DNA of 64,000 nucleotides from Planctomycetota bacterium (GCA_963205185.1 CAUJHZ010000047.1:62001-126000), one strand, 5' to 3'; positions 36,070 through 45,688 are shown, counted from the first letter of the stretch. Notes: generated by a model not told the origin, from the letters alone. Numbers and translations: made by a program.

Positions 36070-38903
36070 CAGAATCCACCTCCTCGCGCCGCTTGACCGA
36101 AGCGCACTTCCCACACCTTCGTCAGCGCCCGCTCGGCGATGAGCAGTTGCTCCATGGCGTTGCGGCTCGCGGCGAGTCGCTGCGTCGTCGAGTCAAGCAG
36201 GTCCGCGAGTTCCTGCCTCGCCGCGGGCCGCTCCGATGACGTGACATAACACGCCGCTTCGAGCGTTGCCATCTGCCACGCGTGGAAGCGGCCGATCGGG
36301 TCATCGAGCACGGCGGCGCGGATCGCGGCGCGGTGGGTGATCTGGTGCAGCGTGGCCGGAAGCGGCGCGATGGGTTGCATCGGCCGGGCCACCTCGACCC
36401 ACTGCTCGAAGCTCAACTTCGCCGCTTCCGCAGGATCGAGGCTCGATGGAGTCGTGCGCAGCAGCCGATCGGCGTACACCGCGGCCAGGAGGTCGCCCAG
36501 CGAGTCGATGACGGCGTTGGCGTTGAGGGCCCCGCGCAGGTAGGCCGCACGTCGAAGAAGCGCCAGCCGCGCCACGCGATACCACTGCTCATCGCGCGGG
36601 TCGGGAAGGTCTTCCGTCGTGATGCGTTCGATCGCGGCCGAAAGCTCACCGTCGGACCGGTCGGGGATCATCTTGTCCGCCAGTGCGAGCAGGACGTTGG
36701 GGCCCGACGCGTAAGAGCCGGCGATGGTGTCCAAAGCCACGTCGCGCATATCGCGCGGCTGGCCGTTGAGCGCGATGTCGGCAAGCACCGCCGCGTTGAT
36801 CGGCCCGAGTTCGCCGGCGATATCGCTGGGCAGGCGCTCGATGAGCTGCTTCATGCCCTCGCGATCATTGTTCTTGGCGGCGCGAAAATACTGCACGGCC
36901 CATTCGCCGTCGCCGCCGATGGGCGCCTGAGCCCGGCCGGGATCGACCTCGGTCGCGAGGCGCGCATCAGCGAGGCGAGATTCGACGCCACTCAGCAGCA
37001 GGGCCGCATCCTCGGGACGCCCCGCCCAGACGAGTGCGGCAGCGCTATTGTGAAATGCGACGTTGATCGTCTGCACGAGCAGCTCCTCAGGCGTCACGCG
37101 CACCGGCTCGGTGAGCAGGCGATCAGCGCGAAAGATCCAGTCGTCGATGCCGGTGCGGGCCGGCGCAGCGCCCGCGGCCTGGCCGGCGGCAGCCCACGCT
37201 TCAGCCAAGCGCTGGCGCAGCTCGGCTCGCTGCTCGGCGCCCGCGTCAGTCGGCACGATGAACGAGTCGTCGAGCCCCGGAATCGCGCCGGTCGAGACGA
37301 TCCATGAGGAGACGACGGCAAGATCGTCGGCCGAGATGCGCGGCTCATCCCACCACGCCAGCAGCGCGCTCCGCGCCGCCGTCGAATCGTTCCAGCGCAC
37401 CGCCGAAAAGAGCGCGGCCAGCACGCGGCCGGCGCTGTCTGAAGTGGAGAGATCGGGCCCTTCGACGAGCAGTTGCCGCGCCGACTCGAGCGCGAGCCCC
37501 TCTGCCTGGTCCTTGTCGGAGACGGTGGTCACGCACTGCAGCCAGGCGATCCAACTCTCGACGGCGCCGGATTCAATCGTCACCGCGCCCACCAGCGGCG
37601 TGATCATCTCGCGAAGCGCGAAGCGGGCCGCGGCGTCGAAATCGCCCGAGCGAGGCGGCGCGCCGGTGGACACGTGCCGGCGCCAGTGCTGCTCGACCAC
37701 GCTCCGCACCGGCGCGGGCAGGTCCGGCTCGCGCATGAGCACCGCGAGCATGCCCACGGACCAGGCGCGGCCCGTCAGTCCGTCGGGCGCCATCCAGCGC
37801 GGCTGCTCGGGATCGAGAAGCGACACGAGCGAAGCCGCGCTCGCCTGGTCACGGCCGAGCCGGTAGATGGCCGAGACGAGCACATCGCGCAGGCGCTCGC
37901 GGCCGGCGCCGTCGAACACCATCCACTGCTTCCGCCCCTGGGTCGCCGCCGAAGCGAAGAGATTCAGCGTCGTCTGATCAAGAGTCGAAGCCGCGGCCGA
38001 GTCGCGATCGAGCTGCTCGAGCACGCCGGCGAAGGTCTGCGAGAGCGGACTTACCGGCAGGTTGATGTTCTCGTTTTCGATGGTCGGCAGCGTCGGAGCG
38101 GCCGGGCGTTTGATCGGCGCCGTGGGCGTGTTGAGCGCTGCCGTCACTGCCGGGTCGGGCTTGGGGCCCGCGACGTTGATCTGAAAGAACACCCAGACGG
38201 CAAACGGAACGACGATCGCGGCGCAGGCGAGAAACGCCATCATTGCCACAAACAGATTGCGCTTGGCCGCCTCGTGCGCATCGCGGTAGGACAGCACGTC
38301 AGAGACGTTCAGCGCCGGCGCGCCATCCAGTCCGCCCGCAAACGCGGCCGGCGGCGGGCCCACCAGCGGCGTGTCGCGAGGCGTGGCCAGCGTCACGGGC
38401 ATGGTGAGGATGGCGTCGAGCAGCGCTTCACCCGACACGCCGTGCTGCGCACCGGCGGCGATGATCCGGTGCCGCGCCTTGCCGTTCCACCCTCCGGCCG
38501 ACACCCACGCGGCGAGCAGGTCGCGCAGAAATGCGGGCGGATAGTTGGGCGCGCCCGAGGCAGTGCGGGCCGAGCCGTTCGAACCTGCTCGCGCAGCCGG
38601 AGCCGCGGGCGCGGGTGAACCGGCCGCGACGCTCTGCCGCACCTTGTGGTAATCGTCGATGAGCGCGCGGCGAGCCTCGGCGTTGAGCAGCAGCGAAGCG
38701 GCGGCGCGGATCTCGCGGCGCAGCGCGTCGGCCGCCGCATCGTCCGACCCCGCGCGGGCGTCGATGCGCGCCAGCAGAGAATCCACCGCCGTCCGCACGT
38801 GGTGCGGCTCGCATCGATCGGGAGTCAGTCCGAGCAGCGCAAACGGGCCTATGCGGCCGGAGGTGGTGCCGAGAATCTCAAGTCGAAGCGCTTCGGGCGT
38901 CAT
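36069..38903 (-). CDS. Large membrane protein with degenerate J-like N-terminus
   Basis: 944 aa. The N-terminus (18-90, PFALLGLTPD ... LLNAEARRALIDDY) resembles a J domain in layout but has no HPD. A low-complexity stretch follows. There is one membrane segment near 215-240 (FLACAAIVVPFAVWVFFQI). The remaining ~700 residues are an alpha-helical repeat solenoid, presumably periplasmic. The start ATG overlaps the upstream stop as ATGA. It is co-encoded with ExbB/ExbD and a periplasmic TPR protein. Function unknown. Confidence 0.87.
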   Translation of the reverse strand: MTPEALRLEILGTTSGRIGPFALLGLTPDRCEPHHVRTAVDSLLARIDARAGSDDAAADALRREIRAAASLLLNAEARRALIDDYHKVRQSVAAGSPAPAAPAARAGSNGSARTASGAPNYPPAFLRDLLAAWVSAGGWNGKARHRIIAAGAQHGVSGEALLDAILTMPVTLATPRDTPLVGPPPAAFAGGLDGAPALNVSDVLSYRDAHEAAKRNLFVAMMAFLACAAIVVPFAVWVFFQINVAGPKPDPAVTAALNTPTAPIKRPAAPTLPTIENENINLPVSPLSQTFAGVLEQLDRDSAAASTLDQTTLNLFASAATQGRKQWMVFDGAGRERLRDVLVSAIYRLGRDQASAASLVSLLDPEQPRWMAPDGLTGRAWSVGMLAVLMREPDLPAPVRSVVEQHWRRHVSTGAPPRSGDFDAAARFALREMITPLVGAVTIESGAVESWIAWLQCVTTVSDKDQAEGLALESARQLLVEGPDLSTSDSAGRVLAALFSAVRWNDSTAARSALLAWWDEPRISADDLAVVSSWIVSTGAIPGLDDSFIVPTDAGAEQRAELRQRLAEAWAAAGQAAGAAPARTGIDDWIFRADRLLTEPVRVTPEELLVQTINVAFHNSAAALVWAGRPEDAALLLSGVESRLADARLATEVDPGRAQAPIGGDGEWAVQYFRAAKNNDREGMKQLIERLPSDIAGELGPINAAVLADIALNGQPRDMRDVALDTIAGSYASGPNVLLALADKMIPDRSDGELSAAIERITTEDLPDPRDEQWYRVARLALLRRAAYLRGALNANAVIDSLGDLLAAVYADRLLRTTPSSLDPAEAAKLSFEQWVEVARPMQPIAPLPATLHQITHRAAIRAAVLDDPIGRFHAWQMATLEAACYVTSSERPAARQELADLLDSTTQRLAASRNAMEQLLIAERALTKVWEVRFGQAARGGGF

Positions 38904-41557
38904 TGATCGCCCCCCTGCCGCTTCATCTGTTCGTGCAGTTCACGAATCCTGGCGCCCCACGGCTCCGGGCCGTAATCCGGATGCAGCAGGATGTGCTGGC
39001 TCATGACCTCGCGGGCTCGCGCTGGTTCGCTGCCGTTGAGCAGGCGCATGAAGTGATAACGGGCTTCGTACCACTCCGGCGCCGACTCGGGCGAGCCGGT
39101 CATCGCCGTGCGCCAGTGCTGCAGCGCTTCGTCGGCGCGGCCGCGGCTTTCAGCGATCATCGCTGAGCCGCGCAGTACGCGGAAGTGGCGCGGCTGGGCT
39201 TCGAGCAACTTGGCGAACCACGACTCGGCGAGTTGACGAAGTTCGACGTCGGGCTTGATCGTATCCAGCGTCAGCGCGGCGTCGGCGACGTTGATCATGA
39301 TCGCCGCCGCAGCCGGATCGGCAGCCGAAGGCGGATCGCCGGCCGACCGCAGCGCCCGCCGCCCATGCAGCACGACGCGGCGAAGCGTCTCCTCGAGCCG
39401 CGCATCCTGCTTGAACGTCTGCCAGTCCTGCACCGCGTACGCATAGAGCGCCCGGCTGGCGGACTGGGCGAAGGCGCTGTCGGGGTCGGATTTCCAGAGT
39501 TCTTCGCACCACCTGGCCGCTTCCTCGAAGCCGCCCGAGAGAATCTGCGCCTGGAACCGGCGGTAATCGAGTTCGCCCGCGACGTCCGCGAGATCGATCA
39601 ACCCGGCCGCACGAGCGGTTTCGAGGCGATCGAGAATCTGCCTCGCCTCGCTCACGCGCGCCACGCCTCGCGTCAGCAGCACGTCGAGCACGCGTCGAGC
39701 ACGCGTAAGGTACTGCTCGCGGGCGGCGGCATCGGCGCTGCCGATGAAGGCGCGGCGCTCGTCCGCCTCGAGCAGCGGCATGGCCACTTCGAGGTACTGC
39801 TGCGCCGCCTGGATCCGCCGATCCGCCGGCGCATCGCGAAACAGCAGAAAGAGCATGCGCTCGGCTTCGGCCCGCGCGGCGCTGTATGCGTCGCTGCTGG
39901 GCGGAATCGCGAGAAGCTCCTCAACCGCCTGCGCCGACGGCGTCGCGTCCGCCGTCGCCCGGCGGAAGCGCACGCGACCGGCGCGGCTGCTGGAGGGGAA
40001 TCGCTTCACGAACTCCTGCAGTGCCCGGTCGAGGTCCGCGGCCCACTTCGGATCGTTCTCATTGGCGGCGGCGAGGCGCTCACGGCAGACGATGCTCATC
40101 CACATGGCGGACTCGGCATCGTCGCCGGTCAGCTGCTGCGAGGTGTCTTCAAAGAGGCTCGCAGCCGGCGCCAGACGTCCCTGGAAATACTGCGACCAGG
40201 CGACGAGCAGTCGCGCGTGCCGCGCTGCGTCGGGCCACTGCCGCGCATCGCGCCGGTCGGCGGTTTCGGTCAGCAGTTTTTCCGCCTTGGCATAGAGCGC
40301 GATCAGCTTCGGGTCGGTGGCGGGCTCATCGCCCTGGTGTGCTTGGCGCGCCGCTTCGTAGGCTTTCATCGCAGGCACGTAGGCGAGGATGAAACTGTCG
40401 CCGCCCAGCGAATCGAGGCGGAAGACGTCGGCGATCTCGATGACCTGGTGCAGCTCGCCCATCTGCGCCAGCATGTTCACCGCCTCTTCACCCAGCCGGC
40501 GCGCCTGCGCATCGCCGGTGGACTGCGACTGCTCAAGGGCGAGCACCGCGAAGAGGCGCACGAGCGTCGTCGTCAGCCGGCCTTCCGAGCGCCATTTGGC
40601 GATGGAGAGTTCGATCTCATCCCAGCGGCCGGCCGCAAAGAGCACGACGAGCCGGTAACCCGGGAGAATCGCCTGTACGCGCGGCGATTGCGGATTGGCG
40701 GCCTGAATGTTGTCGAGCCACGCAAGGCCTGTCTGCGGCCGGCCGGCCTGCGCCTGGCAGAGCGCGATGCCGATGGCGGCGCGGGCGGCATGCTCAGCGC
40801 TGAGCATCGACTCGGGCACTTCCTCCGGCTCGGGCGGTGAGCCGTCGAACTGCAGGATGTCGCCAAAGAGCCGGATGGCGTCGTCGAGGCCGGACGTGCC
40901 GCCGCCGAGCCACGCCTGGTAGTAGCGAGCCCAGCCGCCGTAGTACGCCGCCTGCATGGCGAACGTGTCGAGTTCCGCCAGTTGCGCCTCGATGGTTTCG
41001 GAATCGACGTTGGAAGTGCCAAAGTCGGTGCTCTCCAGGCGCCGGATCCGATCACGGAAGTTGACGTAGCTGTCTCCCATGGCGGCCGCCACCTCGCCCA
41101 TCAGCCGCGCCGCCGTCTGGCGCTCCTCATCGGTTGCGCGACGCAGCCGGTGGAGTTCGGCGAGGCGCTCAGCGCGGAGGTAACTGGCCTTGTGGATCGT
41201 CAGGCGGAGCGTCTCGGTGTTGGCCTTAGGGACGCGTTCGAGCATGTCGCGGCTCTTGCGCTCCCAGCGGGCTCGCTCGCGGTCGTCGCCGGTTTCATCC
41301 AGCATCCGCCCATACAGGACGGCGAGACGCTCGGCCAGGGGGATGCGCTCCTCGCCCAGAGCTTCGGCAAAGCGGCTCTCGAGGCGCGCAATGACCAGAT
41401 CCGTCAGGCCGTGCCGGTCGAGATACGCCACCACCGGGTCGTCATCGCGCCCCGGCGATGTCTGCGCGAGGCCGACGGAGGCGGCGGCGGAGAGCACCGC
41501 GCCGCCCAGCAACGCGCAGATCAGGCGTCGCATCGACTTATTTCGACTCGGGGACAT
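38900..41557 (-). CDS. Periplasmic TPR-like solenoid protein
   Basis: 885 aa with a signal peptide (residues 1-31, ending GLAQ). Nearly all the rest is helical TPR-like repeats, for example LERVPKANTETLRLTI, RAAIGIALCQAQAGRPQTGLAWL and LRGSAMIAESRGRADEALQHW. ATG 41557 has GAAGG 6 nt upstream and overlaps the preceding exbD by 20 bp; ATG 41533 is an alternative. It is a likely scaffold for the envelope complex. Confidence 0.87.
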   Translation of the reverse strand: MSPSRNKSMRRLICALLGGAVLSAAASVGLAQTSPGRDDDPVVAYLDRHGLTDLVIARLESRFAEALGEERIPLAERLAVLYGRMLDETGDDRERARWERKSRDMLERVPKANTETLRLTIHKASYLRAERLAELHRLRRATDEERQTAARLMGEVAAAMGDSYVNFRDRIRRLESTDFGTSNVDSETIEAQLAELDTFAMQAAYYGGWARYYQAWLGGGTSGLDDAIRLFGDILQFDGSPPEPEEVPESMLSAEHAARAAIGIALCQAQAGRPQTGLAWLDNIQAANPQSPRVQAILPGYRLVVLFAAGRWDEIELSIAKWRSEGRLTTTLVRLFAVLALEQSQSTGDAQARRLGEEAVNMLAQMGELHQVIEIADVFRLDSLGGDSFILAYVPAMKAYEAARQAHQGDEPATDPKLIALYAKAEKLLTETADRRDARQWPDAARHARLLVAWSQYFQGRLAPAASLFEDTSQQLTGDDAESAMWMSIVCRERLAAANENDPKWAADLDRALQEFVKRFPSSSRAGRVRFRRATADATPSAQAVEELLAIPPSSDAYSAARAEAERMLFLLFRDAPADRRIQAAQQYLEVAMPLLEADERRAFIGSADAAAREQYLTRARRVLDVLLTRGVARVSEARQILDRLETARAAGLIDLADVAGELDYRRFQAQILSGGFEEAARWCEELWKSDPDSAFAQSASRALYAYAVQDWQTFKQDARLEETLRRVVLHGRRALRSAGDPPSAADPAAAAIMINVADAALTLDTIKPDVELRQLAESWFAKLLEAQPRHFRVLRGSAMIAESRGRADEALQHWRTAMTGSPESAPEWYEARYHFMRLLNGSEPARAREVMSQHILLHPDYGPEPWGARIRELHEQMKRQGGDQ

Positions 41558-41960
41558 ACGTCACCTTCTCAAAGCCGGCGTCGCGGCAGCACTGGATGGC
41601 GCCGACGGCAAAACCCACCGGCACCGAATCCGATACGCGCACAAACACCCCGAGTTCGTGCGGCAGTTCGCGCAGCAGTTCGAGCAGTTCGCTGCGCGTC
41701 GCGATCACGCGCGAGCCGATGCGGTAACCCGGCTTGCCGTCGATGATCTCCACCGAAAGCACCTGCGGGCTGAAATCAGTGCTGCGGCTGGCGCTGCTCA
41801 CCTGCTGCGTCTGAATGTTCGGCGTCAGTTGCGACTCGGACGGCGTGATGATCGATGAGAACAGGAAGAAGATGAGCAGCAGAAACACGACGTCGATCAT
41901 GCTCGCGAGATTGAGCGGCACGCGGTTTCGGCTGTCGGGCTTTTTCGACTTGAAGTTCAT
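41538..41960 (-). CDS. ExbD/TolR family protein (second copy)
   Basis: 140 aa. A short cytoplasmic N-terminus is followed by one membrane helix with the essential proton-path Asp at 23 (NLASMIDVVFLLLIFFLF) and a periplasmic ExbD domain. The ATG at 41960 overlaps the stop of the first exbD by 1 bp (TGATG). Confidence 0.93.
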   Translation of the reverse strand: MNFKSKKPDSRNRVPLNLASMIDVVFLLLIFFLFSSIITPSESQLTPNIQTQQVSSASRSTDFSPQVLSVEIIDGKPGYRIGSRVIATRSELLELLRELPHELGVFVRVSDSVPVGFAVGAIQCCRDAGFEKVTYVPESK

Positions 41961-42397
41961 CAGCGGGCCGGCTCCGTCGCCAGTCTCCAGCGCCACACCC
42001 CGCGCTCGCGCAGGTAGGCGCCCAGGTCGTTGATCCACCTGCTCGCGCCGCGCTGGTCGGCGCGGATCACCACTTCAAACTCACCCATCGTGCGGCCGTC
42101 CTCGCGCAATCGCATGATTTCGCGATCGATCAGTTCCTTCACGGCAACCTGGCCCATCTGCCGCTCGCCGACGATGTACCGGTCCGGACCCTCCATCAGC
42201 ACGTTGATCACCAGAGGCGGCAACGCCGCGCGAGCCTCCGGCTCGCCCTTCTCCTCGGGAAGTTCGAGTTCCGCCCGGGCCCGCTCGACGAACTGCGCCG
42301 TGGTCATGAAGAAGATGATGAGCAGAAAAATAACGTCGATCATCGCGGTAAGATCGAGGTCAGGCAGGTGAACGCGATGCCGGGCGGTGAACCTCAC
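41960..42397 (-). CDS. ExbD/TolR family protein (first copy)
   Basis: 145 aa. The proton-path Asp is D21 in LDLTAMIDVIFLLIIFFMTT. It starts at GTG 42397, overlapping the ExbB stop (GTGA). Two different ExbD proteins in one operon suggest a heteromeric ExbB-ExbD-ExbD' stator. Confidence 0.94.
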   Translation of the reverse strand: MRFTARHRVHLPDLDLTAMIDVIFLLIIFFMTTAQFVERARAELELPEEKGEPEARAALPPLVINVLMEGPDRYIVGERQMGQVAVKELIDREIMRLREDGRTMGEFEVVIRADQRGASRWINDLGAYLRERGVWRWRLATEPAR

Positions 42398-43218
42398 GTG
42401 CCCACCCTCGCAGACGCAGCCGGCGGGGCGGCGGGTCGCGTCGGGCCGCTCGGAGCAGGCGCGGACATCGGGCGCGCCGGCGCCGCGGTCGTGGTCGCGC
42501 GCACGGCGCCGGCCGGCGCCGCGCCGGTGGGCTCGAGGCCCACGGTGATCTCTTCAATCGTCTGGGCCGCGAGCGCGGCGTAGTGGTCGATGCGGTTGCG
42601 CAGATACGAGAACACCGCCATCGTTGGAATCGCCACGCACAGGCCCATGAGCGTGGTGATCAGGGCCTTGGAGATGTCCGCGGCGAGCAACTCCGGCCGC
42701 GCGCCGCTGCTCGAGATCGTGCTGAATGCGCCGACCATGCCGATGACGGTGCCCAGCAGGCCGAGCATCGGCGCGATCGAGCCGATCAGGCCCAGCGCAT
42801 CGGTCTTGCGATAGAGGCGGGCCACTTCTTCGGCTCCCGCTTCCTCGATGGCGTCCTTGAACTCGAACGGGCCGAAGGCGCTGCGCTGGTAGCGATTGAG
42901 CCCCTGCGCGAGCACGCGCGTGAGGAACGAGTCATTCTCGATGCGCTTGCAGACTTCGAGCGCGCCCACGACGTCGCGGTTGATGAGCAGCCCCTGCAGG
43001 GCGGAGACGAGGTGAGGCGGCACAAGTCGCTTGGGCTGAATGGCAATGATGTTCATCACCGCCAGCGTCGCCGCCACGAGGCTGAGCAGGATGATGATGT
43101 ACCCCGTCAGGCCGCCGTTGTGGATCTGCTCGAGCAGCGTCATGCCCTGCGGCTCCTCGTCCTGCGCGAGCAGGAGCAGCGGCTGGAGCAACGTGGGAGC
43201 GAGAACACCAATGGTCAT
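42394..43218 (-). CDS. MotA/TolQ/ExbB proton channel family protein
   Basis: 274 aa. Three core membrane segments are at about 39-60, 142-168 (GSIAPMLGLLGTVIGMVGAF) and 182-206 (ALITTLMGLCVAIPTMAVF). The usual cytoplasmic loop lies between TM1 and TM2. An extra hydrophobic N-terminus (1-20) and a Pro/Ala-rich C-tail of about 50 residues are present. It forms the proton channel with the ExbD proteins encoded next. Confidence 0.95.
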   Translation of the reverse strand: MTIGVLAPTLLQPLLLLAQDEEPQGMTLLEQIHNGGLTGYIIILLSLVAATLAVMNIIAIQPKRLVPPHLVSALQGLLINRDVVGALEVCKRIENDSFLTRVLAQGLNRYQRSAFGPFEFKDAIEEAGAEEVARLYRKTDALGLIGSIAPMLGLLGTVIGMVGAFSTISSSGARPELLAADISKALITTLMGLCVAIPTMAVFSYLRNRIDHYAALAAQTIEEITVGLEPTGAAPAGAVRATTTAAPARPMSAPAPSGPTRPAAPPAASARVGT

Positions 43219-44378
43219 TGTTTTTTCTCCGTGGCGGCGATGCGTGGCGCGGCTGCCGCGTCGTTGAGGGGATGCGTCGGATAGTCGAGTTTGAGTTCAG
43301 CGCGGAGTGAGGCGGCGTCCTCCGAACGGCCGAGACCTTCGAGCGCATCGGCCGCGGCGTCGAGGGCGAAGCCGGCGACGTAGGACTGCTGGCCGCCGAA
43401 CAGTGCGGGCACCGTCAGCAGATCCACCAGCCCGCCGCGCTGCGTGTCCACATCGCTCACCACCACGCGCGCCAGGCCGCGCGCGAAATACGCCCAGGGG
43501 GTCAGCGGGCCGGTTTCGCGATACAGTCGCGCAAATGTGCGGTCGACTTCCACGGGAAAGGGTTTGACTTTTTCGACGGCGGCGAGCACGGCGGTGACCA
43601 TCAGCGCCGCCGGATCGCGCCGCCATTCGTCGTCGAGGTGATAAAACAGCGCCGCATCCTGCACGCGAACACCCAGCGCCAGCCGCGCGCCGCGCGCGTA
43701 GAGCGACGCAAGGCGCTCCGTTGCCGGCGCATCGACCACATAGTGATCCAGATCCGAAAGCAATTGCTCAACGCCCACGGTGCGCGTCCAGAGCGGCGGC
43801 AGTTGCGGGCACACCCCGCTGGACGGATCGACAATCGGCGTCATGTCGAGGTACGCCGCCGGCTTGATGCCGCTGTTGAGCAGCCGGTGCATCTCGAGCC
43901 AGGGGATGACGGCCGCCGCGCGGGCGCTCCGCGCCAGGCGGCAGCGCAGCAGCCCCTCGGCAACGACCAGGGCCGTCGCGTCGGTCCGCCCCCTCATCTC
44001 ACTGAAAAGCGGATCGAGAATCGGCTCGGCTGCAGCGTAGTCCTGCCGCTCCACGCGGCTGCGAGCCCGCCAGAGGTTCTCGCTCAGGTCGCGGTACTCG
44101 GCAAACCGTTCGGCAAAACCCTCGCGATCGGTTTCGAGCAGTCGCACGCGGTCCCACGTGTAGAGCGTGTCAATGCTGTCGCTGGCCCGCGTGACGCGAA
44201 AGAGCACGCCGGCGTCATCGACCTGCACCGCGCGACCCTCGACGGGGTTCTGCGACCCGCGCGGAAACAGGCGATCGGCGCGGCACCAGGGCGCGGCGAG
44301 CGTGAGAATGAGCAGCCCGAACAGAGCGGAGCACCGCCGCGGATCATCGCGATGGGAGCGCAGCCGCGTCAGCCTCAC
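43215..44378 (-). CDS. Exported protein of unknown function in ExbBD-vWA operon
   Basis: 387 aa. The N-terminus is Arg-rich with a hydrophobic stretch (17-34, ALFGLLILTLAAPWCRA), so it is probably exported. The first third has a beta-rich part (AVQVDDAGVLFRVTR) and the rest is helical. It overlaps both neighbours by 4 bp. No recognised family. It may be a periplasmic adaptor. Confidence 0.85.
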   Translation of the reverse strand: MRLTRLRSHRDDPRRCSALFGLLILTLAAPWCRADRLFPRGSQNPVEGRAVQVDDAGVLFRVTRASDSIDTLYTWDRVRLLETDREGFAERFAEYRDLSENLWRARSRVERQDYAAAEPILDPLFSEMRGRTDATALVVAEGLLRCRLARSARAAAVIPWLEMHRLLNSGIKPAAYLDMTPIVDPSSGVCPQLPPLWTRTVGVEQLLSDLDHYVVDAPATERLASLYARGARLALGVRVQDAALFYHLDDEWRRDPAALMVTAVLAAVEKVKPFPVEVDRTFARLYRETGPLTPWAYFARGLARVVVSDVDTQRGGLVDLLTVPALFGGQQSYVAGFALDAAADALEGLGRSEDAASLRAELKLDYPTHPLNDAAAAPRIAATEKKQ

Positions 44379-45376
44379 GGTTGCCCTCCGCCGCCGCCGG
44401 GATTGGGCACGCCGAAGTCGGGCACGTAGCGGTACTCGCCGCCGGATTCCTTGGCGATCTGCCGCATGATCTCTTCACCGCCTCGGGAGCCGAAGATGAT
44501 GGTGTTGATCTTGGTCCGGCGGCCGCGCGTGTTGAGGGCGCGGACGAAGCCAGGCAGCACCTCCGTCTGCTGGCCGTCGGTCATGAAGTAGATCACGTCG
44601 GGGCGCGGCTTGAGTTTGAAGGCTTCTTCGAACGCCGGAGCCGGCTCGGTGCCGCCCGCCGAAACGAGGCGGCTGATCCACGCGCGAACCTTGAACTTGG
44701 TCGGCTCATCCGCCTTGTACCACCGGTATTGATCGTTCATCGCGAAGGCGCTGTCGCTGTAGGCGATGATCAGAAACGACGCGTGCTCGGGAAGCGCGTT
44801 GATCGACTCAACAAGATTGCGCTGCAGGGTGCCGATGCGATCGGCTTCGGACATCGAGCCGGACACATCCACGATGTAGACGAACCGGTTGCCGCGCGCC
44901 TCGATGCCGAAAAAACTCGTTCCCGCTCCGCCGCCGCCGAGCATCTGCCCGGGGCTGAACTCTTCGCCGGCGCCGCCCAGGGTATCCACCGCGCCGGGGT
45001 CGGCCAGATCAACCGAAACGCTGGACGGATCGGCCTCGAAGAGTTCCGCCGGCGACTCGGCGGCCACCGTGAGGCTCGGATCCATCGGTGTGGGAATCGC
45101 ATCCGATGGCTCATCCAGTTTGGTCAATTCTTCATCGGCGAGCGTCGCGAACTCGATCTGCACCTCGCTGCCGTCGCCCCGGATCGGCGGGTTGATGACG
45201 AGGATGGCGGCAATGAGCAGAAACAGCGCGTGCAGAAAAACCGAAACGGCCGGCGCGATGATCTTCTCCGGTTTGCGGTATTGAGAGGTGTGCCGAGACT
45301 CCTCGGCCAGCACTTCATACACATCGGGCTTGGGCGGCGCAGGCTCGTTCAGATTGCTGGTCGGCTCGTGGTTCAT
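44375..45376 (-). CDS. TonB-like anchored von Willebrand A protein (first gene of ExbBD operon)
   Basis: 333 aa. A cytoplasmic N-terminus of about 38 residues is followed by one membrane helix (39-61). This helix bears S45-x3-H49 (SVFLH), the same spacing as the TonB anchor S16-x3-H20. A Pro/Glu-rich periplasmic linker follows (63-160). A vWA domain (about 163-320) has a complete MIDAS: D170-x-S172-x-S174, T243 and D267 (TDG). The C-terminus is Gly-rich. ATG 45376 has AGGATCAGG upstream. It is likely a TonB-type energy transducer whose effector domain is vWA (inference). Confidence 0.9.
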   Translation of the reverse strand: MNHEPTSNLNEPAPPKPDVYEVLAEESRHTSQYRKPEKIIAPAVSVFLHALFLLIAAILVINPPIRGDGSEVQIEFATLADEELTKLDEPSDAIPTPMDPSLTVAAESPAELFEADPSSVSVDLADPGAVDTLGGAGEEFSPGQMLGGGGAGTSFFGIEARGNRFVYIVDVSGSMSEADRIGTLQRNLVESINALPEHASFLIIAYSDSAFAMNDQYRWYKADEPTKFKVRAWISRLVSAGGTEPAPAFEEAFKLKPRPDVIYFMTDGQQTEVLPGFVRALNTRGRRTKINTIIFGSRGGEEIMRQIAKESGGEYRYVPDFGVPNPGGGGGQP

Positions 45377-45589
45377 GCCTGATCCTGCCGTCGAAGCGGC
45401 AGTTCTCCTGCGTCGGGGCCTCGGGTCGATCCGGCTTGCGTGGCTGGCCGCCGGCTCGTGCGGTTCCGGCAGCGACTGGGGCCGCATCGGTCTGTTCGGC
45501 TGCACCCCGGGAGCGGTTGCGGCCGAGAAAAACACTCCTGCGATTCCATCCTATCGGATGCGCGGCAATGGCCCGGCAATCACGAAACA

Positions 45590-45595
45590 ATTATA
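45590..45595 (-). promoter_or_regulatory. Perfect -10 hexamer for the ExbBD-vWA operon
   Basis: TATAAT on the minus strand. No good -35 is seen 17 bp upstream (CGAATG), so an activator may be needed. Confidence 0.4.
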
Positions 45596-45632
45596 GGACA
45601 ACCATATCCACCCATTCGGGCTTTGCTCGCGC

Positions 45633-45661
45633 TTGACCCCCACCACCCCGCCGTCTCCAAT
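45633..45661 (+). promoter_or_regulatory. Promoter of pyrH
   Basis: TTGACC (45633-45638), 17 bp, TCCAAT (45656-45661). The start codon is 28 nt further on. Confidence 0.45.
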
Positions 45662-45688
45662 GCTCGAACCCCTCACCCAGGAATCCTC

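Larger units (their letters stand above)
45377..45688. other. Divergent promoter region between the ExbBD-vWA operon and pyrH
   Basis: 312 bp. It holds the minus-strand -10 TATAAT (45595-45590), about 210 bp before the vWA start, and the plus-strand promoter for pyrH (45633-45661). A CATCC/GGATG hairpin (45546-45560) lies in the long minus-strand leader. Confidence 0.55.
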
